Of a DNA stretch of 34,408 nucleotides, positions 1 to 7,258 are shown piece by piece; the stretch's first letter is position 1; every line of letters starts with the position of its first letter. The translations under genes and the position numbers were made by a program. The notes below the pieces were generated by a model. The model was not told the DNA's origin and ran no database searches. It saw nothing but the letters and a program-made list of their open reading frames with translations. Source of the stretch: PALSA-505 sp035308365 (lineage in GTDB: Bacteria > Actinomycetota > Actinomycetes > Streptosporangiales > Streptosporangiaceae); contig DATGGU010000196.1 in NCBI GenBank assembly GCA_035308365.1, forward strand, positions 1-34,408, written 5' to 3'.

Positions 1-261
1 GCCCGTCTTGTCAGCGCCCGCTTGTCACTGCCCGGCGGCTGAGCAGTCGATAAGGGCTCGCCATGGATCTGCCCGGTAATGGTCAAGATCTTTCATCATT
101 ACGGTGGGGGCCAGCCTCGTCGCCATGTCCATGCTGGGCTCGGTGGCGGCAATGCCGGCAACACACTGCCCGAGGTCTGCCAGGTGCCGTGCTACCGGCA
201 CGCCTGGATTGCGCGGTGCCCGGTGATCAGGATGCGCATGCCAACATGATCGCGCAGCCCG

Positions 262-1548
262 TCAGGTTACCCCGGCGAGGATCCGCTCGATGATGGCAAC
301 GGCGTCATCTGTTCCATGTTCGGCGCTCACCAGGCTGCCGAGATCCTGGGCACGCCGGGCCATGGCGGCGTCTGTGGTCGCGGCGGCGATGGCGCCGGCA
401 AGGCGGCCGGCGGTCAGCCTGCCCTGCGGGATCGGGGCGGGCGCCACACCGAGACTGTGCATCCGCCCGGCCCAGAAGTTCTGATCGATGACGAACGGGC
501 AGATGACCTGCGGGCGGCCCGCGCAGATCGCGGCGAAGGTCGTGCCTCCGCCGCCGTGGTGGATCGTGGCGGCCATCCGGGGCAGCAGCCAGTCGTGCGG
601 CGCCTGGTCGATGACCAGCACCTCGGGTGGGAGGGGCGGCGGGTCCAGGCCGCCGCGGCCAGTGGCCAGGATGGCGCGTACGCCGGCCATCCGCAGGGCC
701 TGGGCCACGACCTGCCCGGCCCGCTTGGCGTCGCCGACCAGGCTGCCGAAGCCGACGTAGACCGGGGGCTCACCAGCGGCGAGGAAGTCCGTCAGCGAGC
801 GCGGCGCCGTCCAGCCGGGATGAGCGGGCAGCGGCCAGTAGCCCGTGGTGTGCACGTGGGCTGGATAGTCCGGCGGCGGGGGGACCACGTGCGGGCTGAC
901 CGGGGCGAGCACCGGTGCGGGGCTGCCGTCTGGTCCGCGCAGCGCGTTGTGCCGTCCGGGGCGGCGCGGAAGCTGGAGGGAATGCTCCCGCCAGTCGTCG
1001 ACGGCGTGTCCGGCGAAGAGGCGGAGCATGTGCTGGAAGGCCGGATAGGTGGCGCGGTTGAGCGTGCCCGGCAGGCCCTGCAGCCAGCGGTAGTTGTAGA
1101 TCGTGTTGGGAAAGGCCCGGGTCGGCACGAAGATCGGATAGATCTGCACCACGACGGCGGGTACCCCGAGCCGCTCGGCTATGTGCTGGCCCGCGAAGGC
1201 CAGCGGGTGATGGATGACGATGTCGGCTCCGGCGGCCGCGGTCCAGGCGGCATCGAGCACCGGCCGGATCGACCGTGATGCCTCCCTGGAGGATTCGGCC
1301 AGCGCACGTAATGCGGACAGCCCCCGGAGGTTGTTGCCCACCGCACTGCGCATCTGTGCCGTGTCAAACCGGCGGAGCATTCCGCTGTTCAGCGGGGTGA
1401 ACGGTATGCCATAGCCGGTCACCAGGGATGCGAAGGGTTCCGGGGCGGCCAGCCAGGCATCGTGCCCCGCCCGGTGGAGCGCACAGCAGAGGGCGAGCAG
1501 CGGTTGCACATCACCGCGGGTCCCGTAGCCGAGGACGAATGCTTTCAT
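262..1548 (-). CDS. GT1-family glycosyltransferase (MGT/sterol-glucosyltransferase type)
   Basis: This is a roughly 428-residue GT-B glycosyltransferase. The N-terminus (MKAFVLGYGTRGDVQP) is the classic start of the GT28-like N-domain of UDP-sugar:lipid, sterol or macrolide glycosyltransferases. The C-terminal half has the donor-binding signature HHGGGGTTFAAICAGRPQV followed by the acidic 'PFVIDQNFWAGR' segment, matching the PSPG-like region of GT1. The ATG at 1546-1548 was chosen because the family starts there; the open frame runs 32 codons further upstream but that part has no family resemblance. No signal peptide is seen, so it is probably cytosolic, glycosylating a lipid or small-molecule acceptor from an NDP-sugar. 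It stands alone, divergent from the split-barrel gene, with no obvious biosynthetic partners, so the acceptor cannot be inferred. Family assignment is confident; substrate is unknown. Confidence 0.9.
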   Translation of the reverse strand: MKAFVLGYGTRGDVQPLLALCCALHRAGHDAWLAAPEPFASLVTGYGIPFTPLNSGMLRRFDTAQMRSAVGNNLRGLSALRALAESSREASRSIRPVLDAAWTAAAGADIVIHHPLAFAGQHIAERLGVPAVVVQIYPIFVPTRAFPNTIYNYRWLQGLPGTLNRATYPAFQHMLRLFAGHAVDDWREHSLQLPRRPGRHNALRGPDGSPAPVLAPVSPHVVPPPPDYPAHVHTTGYWPLPAHPGWTAPRSLTDFLAAGEPPVYVGFGSLVGDAKRAGQVVAQALRMAGVRAILATGRGGLDPPPLPPEVLVIDQAPHDWLLPRMAATIHHGGGGTTFAAICAGRPQVICPFVIDQNFWAGRMHSLGVAPAPIPQGRLTAGRLAGAIAAATTDAAMARRAQDLGSLVSAEHGTDDAVAIIERILAGVT

Positions 1549-1712
1549 CTGTATATCCAAATGAGTTTCGGGAGCACGGCCAGGTTCTCTCCAGGAGCGA
1601 GACCGGCGCAAGACCGCACGAACCCGCTGTCGAGATGTAGCCACGGACGGGAACCGCTGCGGGGAAGCCGGCGCCGGGCGCGGGCCGGCCGTCGCCGGCC
1701 CTCGAAACCGCC

Positions 1713-1742
1713 CTTGACCTGGGGTGCAAGCCAGGCGTCAAG
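1713..1742. promoter_or_regulatory. Imperfect inverted repeat, possible operator
   Basis: CTTGACCTGG is followed after 8 bases by CCAGgcGTCAAG, the reverse complement with two extra bases. It contains a TTGACC that could be a -35 element for the downstream gene, but no convincing -10 follows. Operator function is an inference from symmetry alone. Confidence 0.3.
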
Positions 1743-1772
1743 GTCGCTGCAAGACGCGTGGACAGGCTGATA

Positions 1773-1830
1773 GCAGCACATGACGGTGCTGCACCCCTCG
1801 GCAGCGGGACCATCGGCCTCCCCGCTGCCG
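1773..1830 (+). promoter_or_regulatory. Two consecutive hairpins in the leader of the split-barrel gene
   Basis: A perfect 7-bp stem (GCAGCAC / GTGCTGC, 6-base loop) at 1773-1792 is followed six bases later by a perfect 10-bp stem (CGGCAGCGGG / CCCGCTGCCG, 12-base loop) at 1799-1830. The second ends 33 bases before the ATG at 1864. No U-run follows, so a classical intrinsic terminator is unlikely. The structures could act as a leader attenuator, an RNA-protection element or a processing signal. Confidence 0.45.
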
Positions 1831-1863
1831 AGGCCGCAGCAGAAGCTCGAAGGGCAGGGCTCC

Positions 1864-2643
1864 ATGAAGGTGCTCAACTTCCCCGCGCGGGGACGGCTGC
1901 GGAATGGCAGGCGCCACGAGGACATGTCGCGGCCCGGATCGCGCGGCGAGCACATCCTGCAGGAACGGTACGGCACGACCGACCGCGCCACCCAGTTCTA
2001 CTGCAACCAGCTCAGCGACCGGCTGACACCACGGATGGTGGAGTTCATCGGGCGGATGGAGATGGCGTTCATCGCCACCAGCGACTCCGGGGGCGAGTGC
2101 GACTGCAGCTTCCGGGCCGGGACGGCGGGATTCCTGCGGGTGCTCGACGAACGCACCATCGCCTATCCCGAGTTCCGGGGCAACGGCGTGATGGCCAGCC
2201 TGGGCAACATCCTGGAGAACCCGCACGTCGGCATCTTCATGGCCGACTTCAGCCGTGACCTCATCGGGCTGCACGTCAACGGAGACGCTGAGATCATCAC
2301 CCCGGTGCACATGCAGGAACTGGACTGTGACCTGCCCGAGCAGGCGACGCATTCCGGCCGGCGGCCGGTCCAGTGGGTACTCGTCCGGGTCACCGAGGCG
2401 TATATCCACTGCTCCAAGCACATTCCCCTGCTGATCCCCCAGTCCCGGGTCCGGCACTGGGGCAGTGACAACCCACGCCACAAGGGAGCCGACTACTTCG
2501 GTGCCGCTGCCCAGAAGCGAGCGGGTCTTGAGCCCGTCCCGGTGCCGGCCGTACCCCCGGCCGCCGCGGCGAAGGTCCTGGCCGAGGCGGGGGCCGAACT
2601 GCCCGGCGGCCACACGGAACTGCCGGTGAAGCTGGCCAGGTGA
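1864..2643 (+). CDS. Pyridoxamine 5'-phosphate oxidase family (FMN-binding split barrel) protein
   Basis: 259 residues with the flavin-nucleotide-binding split-barrel fold of the PNPOx-like family. Residues about 60-145 carry the usual pattern: a strand MAFIATSDSGG, a segment DCSFRAGTAGFLRVLD, and the characteristic FRGNGVMASLGNILENPHVG loop, which in relatives contacts flavin phosphate. A second core segment (VLVRVTEAYIHCSKHIP) matches the family's C-terminal strand. Members are oxidoreductases or flavin/heme-binding proteins; this long form is not the vitamin B6 enzyme PdxH. The ATG at 1864 was chosen over an upstream ATG at 1780 because a purine-rich site (agggcaggg) precedes it and because the leader hairpins at 1773-1830 would otherwise be coding. 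It faces the methyltransferase gene convergently with a 21-base gap. Substrate and cofactor (FMN or F420) are not resolvable from sequence. Confidence 0.85.
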   Translation: MKVLNFPARGRLRNGRRHEDMSRPGSRGEHILQERYGTTDRATQFYCNQLSDRLTPRMVEFIGRMEMAFIATSDSGGECDCSFRAGTAGFLRVLDERTIAYPEFRGNGVMASLGNILENPHVGIFMADFSRDLIGLHVNGDAEIITPVHMQELDCDLPEQATHSGRRPVQWVLVRVTEAYIHCSKHIPLLIPQSRVRHWGSDNPRHKGADYFGAAAQKRAGLEPVPVPAVPPAAAAKVLAEAGAELPGGHTELPVKLAR

Positions 2644-2664
2644 CGCCACAGCGAGCTACCGGGA

Positions 2665-3450
2665 TTACCCGCCAGCCGGCGGCTTCCTGGCCTCGAAAAG
2701 GAACCGCACGGTGGTCGCCACGAACGGCCCGCCGGCCTCGATCTGCTCGTGCATCACGCGCAACCGCTCGCGGTAGGTCTCCACGCTGAAATCCGGCACG
2801 ATCCAGACGACTTTCCGGAGGAAATGGACGACCGCCGCTATGTCGCGGAACTCCATCCGGCCGCTGAACTCGCGGAGATCTACCACGGTGAGCCCGGCCG
2901 CCTCGGCATGGACCACCGACCATTTGGGATCACGGGTCGGGCCGTCCGCCGGCGGCTGGGGCCCCATCAGGAACTCGGTCAGCTCGCGCACCGAGCCATG
3001 GCCCACACCCTGTGAGAAGTACGTGCCACCCGGCTTCAGGACCCGCGCGACCTCATCCCATCGCACGCAGACCGGGTGACGGCTGACCACCAGATCGAAC
3101 GTCGCGTCGCCGAAGGGCAGGTCGGCGGCGCAGTCCGGCACCTCCACCACGCGCCCGCCCAGGGGTGCCAGGTTGCGCCTGGCCACCTCGAGGTTGGGCG
3201 GCCAGGATTCCGTCACGACCAGGACCGGCGGCGCGGCGGGCACCGAGGCGAGCACCTCACCGCCGCCGGTCTGCAGGTCCAGCGCCGCCGCCCCCGGCAC
3301 TCCGGCCAGGGCGGCCATCCGCTCGCCCAGCAGCTTTGCGTAACCCCAAGGCGGCCGTTCTTCGGTGGCCCGGCCCTCGAACCAGGAGAAGTCCCAGCCC
3401 TCCACCGGGATCGCGGCCCCTTCGGCCAGGAGTTCCTCGAAGCTGGTCAC
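2665..3450 (-). CDS. Class I SAM-dependent methyltransferase
   Basis: About 261 residues. A SAM-binding motif I variant is visible as AALDLQTGGGEVL (residues about 54-66). It is followed by the acidic-end strand (VLVVTESWPPN), motif 'LPFGDATFDLVVSRH' near residue 115 and 'VARVLKPGGTYFSQGVG' near residue 135, the normal order for a UbiE/COQ5-like small-molecule methyltransferase. The GTG at 3448-3450 is the start: it overlaps the stop of the upstream membrane-protein gene as GTGA, a standard translational-coupling arrangement. The open frame continues upstream but only inside that other gene. The methyl acceptor is unknown. Motif I carries QTGGG rather than the usual GxGxG, which may reflect a divergent acceptor or weak SAM binding. 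Confidence 0.88.
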   Translation of the reverse strand: MTSFEELLAEGAAIPVEGWDFSWFEGRATEERPPWGYAKLLGERMAALAGVPGAAALDLQTGGGEVLASVPAAPPVLVVTESWPPNLEVARRNLAPLGGRVVEVPDCAADLPFGDATFDLVVSRHPVCVRWDEVARVLKPGGTYFSQGVGHGSVRELTEFLMGPQPPADGPTRDPKWSVVHAEAAGLTVVDLREFSGRMEFRDIAAVVHFLRKVVWIVPDFSVETYRERLRVMHEQIEAGGPFVATTVRFLFEARKPPAGG

Positions 3451-4091
3451 GCCGCGTCTTGGCCGGCCTCCGCGGCCGGGGCCGTGGTGTCGATGATCGC
3501 TACTCCCGGCGCGACGGCCGAGACCACGGCCGCCAGCCGGCCGGGATCCAGCCGCCAGCCGATGATTCGCCGGGTCGCCCAGGTCGGCACGCCAGGAACC
3601 GGGCAGCCGGGCGCCTGCTCGTTGCCCCATAGCAACGGCGTGGCGCCTTCCTTGCGCTGCACCCCGATGCACGGCACCGGGGGGTGGCTGCCCTTGGCCA
3701 ATGGGCTGGACCGGTAAAGGACAATGCTCTTGACGTCCGTCCAGGGAATGAACAGAGGCGAGCCGCGGCGCACCGTCAGCTTGTCCGGAACAGCGCCGAG
3801 CGCGATGCCCGCCTTGTCGACCCGGAACGCGATCATGCGCCGGACCAGGTCGACCGCGCCCGCACCCTGGGCGATGAGGACCGCGAGCACGATCGCGAAC
3901 ACCATGAGGATCATCGGTGAATGCCAGAAGAAGCCAAGGCCGATCAGCAGGAGGCTGACGGCCAAACCGAAGACAGCGCGGCCGGTCAGCCGGTAGCGCT
4001 CTGCGTAGCAGTCCAGATCCGGCAGCAATGCCTTATCTGCGGCAAACACCGCACCAGTCAACCCGCCCATGCCCCCTCCCCGCAACGGCAC
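3447..4091 (-). CDS. Membrane protein with PH-like cytosolic part
   Basis: Up to 214 residues. Two adjacent hydrophobic helices lie at about residues 38-55 and 58-78 (AVFGLAVSLLLIGLGFF; MILMVFAIVLAVLIAQG). They are followed by a soluble segment with FRVDKAGIALGA, 'PLFIPWTDVKSIVLY' and a later 'GWRLDPGRLAAVVSAVAPGV', a layout resembling bacterial membrane proteins with a PH/YdbS-like domain. Function is not recognised. The start is uncertain: the ATG at 4091 or an internal ATG at 4070 (MGGLTGAV). The stop overlaps the methyltransferase GTG by 4 bases, so the two products are probably made together. An alanine-rich tail ends the protein. Confidence is high that it is coding, low for function. 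Confidence 0.72.
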   Translation of the reverse strand: MPLRGGGMGGLTGAVFAADKALLPDLDCYAERYRLTGRAVFGLAVSLLLIGLGFFWHSPMILMVFAIVLAVLIAQGAGAVDLVRRMIAFRVDKAGIALGAVPDKLTVRRGSPLFIPWTDVKSIVLYRSSPLAKGSHPPVPCIGVQRKEGATPLLWGNEQAPGCPVPGVPTWATRRIIGWRLDPGRLAAVVSAVAPGVAIIDTTAPAAEAGQDAA

Positions 4092-4196
4092 TTAAGCACG
4101 TTTCATCCCCAACTGATGGTAGATGGGGTATTTGCCTAAGCCAACACCGATCACTCTGGTTACCAGCAAATCGTCAAAGCACCGGCAATCCACCCA

Positions 4197-4234
4197 GTAA
4201 CCGCCGTCAGGCCACGTAACCGCCGTCAGGCCAC
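4197..4234. repeat. Two perfect 19-bp tandem copies
   Basis: The 19-mer gtaaccgccgtcaggccac occurs twice with no gap (4197-4215 and 4216-4234) in the spacer between the racemase stop and the membrane-protein gene. A recent slippage duplication or a doubled protein-binding site would look the same. Confidence 0.8.
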
Positions 4235-4300
4235 CGATGGCATCCGGCGGTCCGGCCGTGGCATCCCCCAGCGAGCGCCCCGCCCGGCGGCCGGAGGATC

Positions 4301-5029
4301 TTACGCAGCGACAGGCCCGCCGCGCCAGGCCGGCATCGGGCGCTCGCCGACGGCGACGTCGAAGGCGGCGAAGGCCAGCAGCCGGGTCGAGTCCAGGGTG
4401 GGCAACGGTGAGGCCGCGGGCGTGACCAGGAGCGGGATCTCCGTGCACACCAGCGCCACGGCGTCACAGCCCCGGTCCGCGAGCTGGCCGATGATCCGGA
4501 CGTACTCGTCCCTGGAACCCTCGGTGAACACCCCGTTCACCAGCTCCTGGAATATGATCTTGTTGACGATGCTGCGATCGCTGGCGTCGGGGACTTCCGC
4601 CTCGATGCCCCGGGCGGCGAACGCCCGCTGGTACAGCGGGCCGTCCATGGTGTAGCTGGTGCCCAGCACGCCGACCCGCTCGTGGCCGTCGGCCGCGGCC
4701 TGGCCGGCGACCACCTCGGCGATGTGCAGGCCAGGCAGCGCGAGATCCTCCCCCGGCTCTTCGAGCGCCATGTGCGCGGTGTTGTCCGGGCAGACGAAGA
4801 AGTCCGCGCCCGCCCGGGCAAGCCGCTCCACGGTCACCGCCAGGGTGGCCCGGATGGGCATGTGGTCGCCCGCGTCCCACCCGGGCATGCTGCGCGCCAG
4901 GGCGATGCAGTCCAGGGTCACGTCCGGGTGATCATGCGGGCCTATCCGCTGGAACCCTTCCTGGCAGAAGGCGCGGAAACACAGGGCCGCGCCTTCCGCG
5001 CTGTGCCCGGCAATGCCAAGGTGATACAT
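4301..5029 (-). CDS. Aspartate/glutamate racemase family protein
   Basis: 242 residues of the cofactor-independent Asp/Glu/hydantoin racemase superfamily. The N-terminal strand MYHLGIAGHS, the first catalytic-cysteine region DFFVCPDNTAHM (Cys80) and the second VALVCTEIPLLV (Cys195) are all present, so both proton-transfer cysteines appear retained. The first motif reads C-P-D-N-T-A-H rather than the commoner C-N-T-x-H, a two-residue shift that may mark a subfamily with a different substrate. The ATG at 5027-5029 was chosen because a good ribosome-binding site (gaaagggg) lies just upstream; five more in-frame codons exist. It is cytosolic and likely interconverts D/L-aspartate or glutamate, or an analogue. 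It is the first of a run of minus-strand genes, separated from the next by 209 bases. Confidence 0.88.
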   Translation of the reverse strand: MYHLGIAGHSAEGAALCFRAFCQEGFQRIGPHDHPDVTLDCIALARSMPGWDAGDHMPIRATLAVTVERLARAGADFFVCPDNTAHMALEEPGEDLALPGLHIAEVVAGQAAADGHERVGVLGTSYTMDGPLYQRAFAARGIEAEVPDASDRSIVNKIIFQELVNGVFTEGSRDEYVRIIGQLADRGCDAVALVCTEIPLLVTPAASPLPTLDSTRLLAFAAFDVAVGERPMPAWRGGPVAA

Positions 5030-5221
5030 GCAGGCCCCTTTCAAACCTGAAAACGATCATAAAACCAGCGCTGACCTCCATGATCAGCCCGCGATGAAGG
5101 TCCTGAAAGGGTCCCTGATCCACCTCGCCGGGAATCTGACGATTCGGCCATTGTCAGATGATGCCCTGCCGCCCCGCCCGTATGAACCGGTTTTGGCGCA
5201 ATGCCAGGTGCGGGAGTACGT

Positions 5222-5698
5222 TCACACCTTCCGCCACGGCAGCGGCCGTGGCGATCCCGAACGCTGCCAGTGCGCCAGCAGCATGCCCACGCACAGCACC
5301 ATCAATGCGGCCTCGATCACCAGCGAGACCGTGCCGACCCAGTAACCCCAGTTGCCGACGTCGCCGGGGTCACCGGGCAACCCGATCGTCCGGGACGCGA
5401 TGTAGCCGGTGAACGGCCCGAAGCCGAGCAGCAGGCCCGCTGCCCAGCCGAGCCAGCGTGACCAGGGCAGAAGCAGGGTGATCGCGGTGAGCACGCCGCC
5501 CACCTCGATGAGCCGGAAGCTCCAGCCGAGCCAGTCCGGCGAGTTGAACGCCAGGATTCCGCCTTGGTCGGCCACGTGCACGGCGGAAACCGAGAGGGCG
5601 AGCAAAGCTCCGACAAGCCGCATCGCGGCCACGGGTGCGATCGCCACACGCGCGTTCACACCCTGGCCAGGCTGGATTGCGACTGTTTGCTGGACCAT
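5222..5698 (-). CDS. Small four-helix membrane protein (DoxX-like topology)
   Basis: 158 residues with four hydrophobic segments: about 22-42 (PVAAMRLVGALLALSVSAVHV), 63-80, 85-100 and 118-143. A conserved-looking loop PGDPGDVGNWGYWVG sits before the last helix, and a basic tail (RSGSPRPLPWRKV) ends the protein. Similar four-helix proteins are widespread in actinobacteria as uncharacterised or DoxX-like membrane proteins; no catalytic motif is visible. The ATG at 5696-5698 has a strong ribosome-binding site (gaggag, 6-7 bases upstream). It is divergent from the phosphotransferase gene. Function is unknown. Confidence 0.78.
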   Translation of the reverse strand: MVQQTVAIQPGQGVNARVAIAPVAAMRLVGALLALSVSAVHVADQGGILAFNSPDWLGWSFRLIEVGGVLTAITLLLPWSRWLGWAAGLLLGFGPFTGYIASRTIGLPGDPGDVGNWGYWVGTVSLVIEAALMVLCVGMLLAHWQRSGSPRPLPWRKV

Positions 5699-5908
5699 CG
5701 TTGTGCTCCTCGATTCTCCCGAGTTGTCCGACGGCGCCCTCCAGCCACCTAAACGGGATCGAAGGCGTAACGGTTCAGTGCGGAGAGTGACCGCCCGGGG
5801 CGGTGATCGCTGGCGCGCCCGGCCGGCAACCGGGGAACGACGGGGCCCGCGTTTGTTCGTAAATTATTTTGTTAGCACTTCCTTACGGTGCCGCATTAAC
5901 ATCCGCGA

Positions 5909-6766
5909 ATGCGCAACGATCGCACACTGGACTCGTATCTTTCCGCTCTGGGCCTCGACGCCGGTGCGGATGCGGCGCGTTTGCGGCGGGGCCAGTTCCA
6001 CGACGTGGTGCTGCACGGCGACGCCGCCTACCGGTTCCCCTGGGACGAGGAATCCCGCCGCGCGCTGCCCGGCCGGGCCGCCCTGCTGAGCGTCCTCGGC
6101 GGCACCGATTCGAGGCTGGCCACGGCGATCCCGGTGCCGCTGGCCGAGCCCGACATGAGCCAGCCGCTCGGGCGCTGCCACGTCGCGCTGCGACGGCTGC
6201 CCGGACGGCAGCTCCACCGCGGCGAGGCCGGCTCGCCGGATGTGCTCGCGGAACTCGCCGCAGTCCTGGACTCGCTGGGCGAGCTGGGCAGCCACCCGGC
6301 CGTGATCGCGGCGGTGCCAGACGCCGGCCCACACCACTGGGAGCGGTTCGCCGCCGAGGTCGAGCGGGTCCTGTTCCCGCTGATGACGGATTCGGGCCGG
6401 AACCTGGCCGCCGCCGAACTGGCCGCGGTGAAAGCGGTGGACCCAACCGGCGGCGCCCTGGTGCACGGCGACCTCGGCGGCACCAACCTGCTCTGGACCG
6501 CCACGCCGTCCGGCTTCCGGCTCACCGGGGTCATCGACTGGGACGAGGCGCACATCGGCAGCCAGGCCGGCGACCTGGCCTCGCTGGCCGCCACGTTCGG
6601 CTGGCCGCTGGCCGAAGCGATCGGCCGGCAGCGGCATGACGGCGGCCGGCTGGTCGCGGACGCCCGGGTCATCGAGACCACCTTCGCCCTCCAGCAAGCC
6701 CTGCCCGCGGCGCTCAATGGCGACGCCGAAAGCCTCGCCGACGGCCTCACCCGATACACACGATGA
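5909..6766 (+). CDS. Aminoglycoside phosphotransferase-family kinase
   Basis: 285 residues with the APH/choline-kinase fold. The catalytic loop is LVHGDLGGTNLLW, giving catalytic Asp188 and metal-binding Asn193. The DFG-equivalent is VIDWDEAHIGSQAGDLA, with Asp210. The N-lobe is short, starting RNDRTLDSYLSALGL, with FHDVVLHGDAAYRFPWD as the beta-strand region where ATP is held. Homologues phosphorylate aminoglycosides, macrolides, homoserine, choline or fructosamines; nothing here fixes the substrate, so a resistance role should not be assumed. The ATG at 5909 follows an AT-rich stretch (about 5855-5895) that may hold its promoter. It is cytosolic and monocistronic, followed by the repeat-rich spacer. 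Confidence 0.86.
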   Translation: MRNDRTLDSYLSALGLDAGADAARLRRGQFHDVVLHGDAAYRFPWDEESRRALPGRAALLSVLGGTDSRLATAIPVPLAEPDMSQPLGRCHVALRRLPGRQLHRGEAGSPDVLAELAAVLDSLGELGSHPAVIAAVPDAGPHHWERFAAEVERVLFPLMTDSGRNLAAAELAAVKAVDPTGGALVHGDLGGTNLLWTATPSGFRLTGVIDWDEAHIGSQAGDLASLAATFGWPLAEAIGRQRHDGGRLVADARVIETTFALQQALPAALNGDAESLADGLTRYTR

Positions 6767-6854
6767 GACCATCCCGCAAAATACTGAAATATCCGTAATG
6801 TCTGGTGAGGATTTGCCGAATCCTCCGAAGGTCATCAAGGAACGCCGCCGGACG

Positions 6855-7080
6855 GGGAATGTGGCGGCCCGGGAGATGTGGGCGGGCACGGCGGGGATGC
6901 GATGGCATTGGGGATGCGGGCGGGGATGCAGCGGCACGGAGGATGTGGGGCGGGCACGGCGGGAGATGCGATGGCACGGGGATGCGGACGGGGAATGTGG
7001 CGGCACTGGGGATGCGGGCGCACACGGGCCGGAATGCAGCGGCACTGGGGCTGCGGGCGGGCAAATGCGGCAACCCGGGC
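6855..7080. repeat. Degenerate tandem repeat, unit about 67 bp
   Basis: A block beginning gatgtgggcgggcacggcgg at 6875 recurs, with single-base indels, at 6942 (gatgtggggcgggcacggcg). Within each, shorter modules such as ggggatgcgggcgggg, gcggcac and gatgcgatggca recur, and further partial copies reach about 7080. The period is about 67 bases. It looks like a minisatellite that has begun to diverge. Strong purine skew on the plus strand is evident. Confidence 0.7.
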
Positions 7081-7163
7081 AGATCGCAGAGTTGGGCAGG
7101 AAAAAGAAAAATATCTTCGCCGACCCACTTGTAAGAATCCTTGTTATTCGTTATGGATCCATT

Positions 7164-7175
7164 GACAACGTTGTC
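7164..7175. promoter_or_regulatory. Perfect LacI-type palindrome upstream of the GH92 gene
   Basis: GACAACGTTGTC is a perfect 12-bp palindrome with a central CG step, the pattern bound by LacI/GalR-family repressors. An outer repeat ttgac / gtcaa at 7162-7166 and 7177-7181 partly extends it. It sits about 85 bases before the GH92 start, where a sugar-responsive repressor would block the promoter. No LacI-type gene is in the window, so the regulator would act from elsewhere. Confidence 0.6.
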
Positions 7176-7258
7176 GGTCAAGGTCGGCGGCGCCTCGCAC
7201 TCTCGCATGTCCGCGCCATGCCGCCGGCCTGGGCCGGGCCTGGCGAAAGGTGGCCGGT

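Larger units (their letters stand above)
1549..1863. other. Divergent intergenic region with inverted repeats
   Basis: 315 bases separate two divergent genes. Three inverted repeats lie on the right side: an imperfect one at 1713-1742 (cttgacctgg / ccaggcgtcaag, 2-base bulge), a perfect 7-bp stem at 1773-1792, and a perfect 10-bp stem at 1799-1830. No credible gene is seen. The left 160 bases show nothing distinctive apart from a short AT-rich patch next to the glycosyltransferase start. Confidence 0.6.
6767..7258. other. Long spacer with degenerate G-rich repeats
   Basis: 492 bases without a convincing gene. Positions about 6855-7080 consist of degenerate GATG/GGCAC-rich repeats, and a perfect palindrome lies at 7164-7175. 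Several frames stay open through the repeats, but their translations are themselves low-complexity (Gly/Arg/Cys-rich, or Pro/His/Ala-rich on the other strand), so they are not called. Confidence 0.6.

Noticed and set aside
63..293. Short plus-strand open frame at the window start
   Set aside because: No ribosome-binding site, Arg/Cys/Pro-rich composition and overlap with the glycosyltransferase 3' end. A hydrophobic stretch in another frame (about 95-150) looks like a signal-peptide remnant but has no usable start. Nothing in 1-261 is supported.
4092..4448. Minus-strand open frame extending out of the racemase 3' end
   Set aside because: The ending (VTRVIGVGLGKYPIYHQLGMKRA) looks superficially protein-like, but the frame passes through the 19-bp tandem repeat, has no start with a ribosome site and is antisense or out of frame to the racemase.
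5909..6766. Calling the APH-fold kinase an antibiotic-resistance gene
   Set aside because: The fold is shared by many metabolic kinases, and no residue pattern or neighbouring gene points to aminoglycosides or macrolides.
6855..7080. CRISPR array
   Set aside because: The repeats are degenerate, have no constant-length unique spacers, and no cas gene is present.
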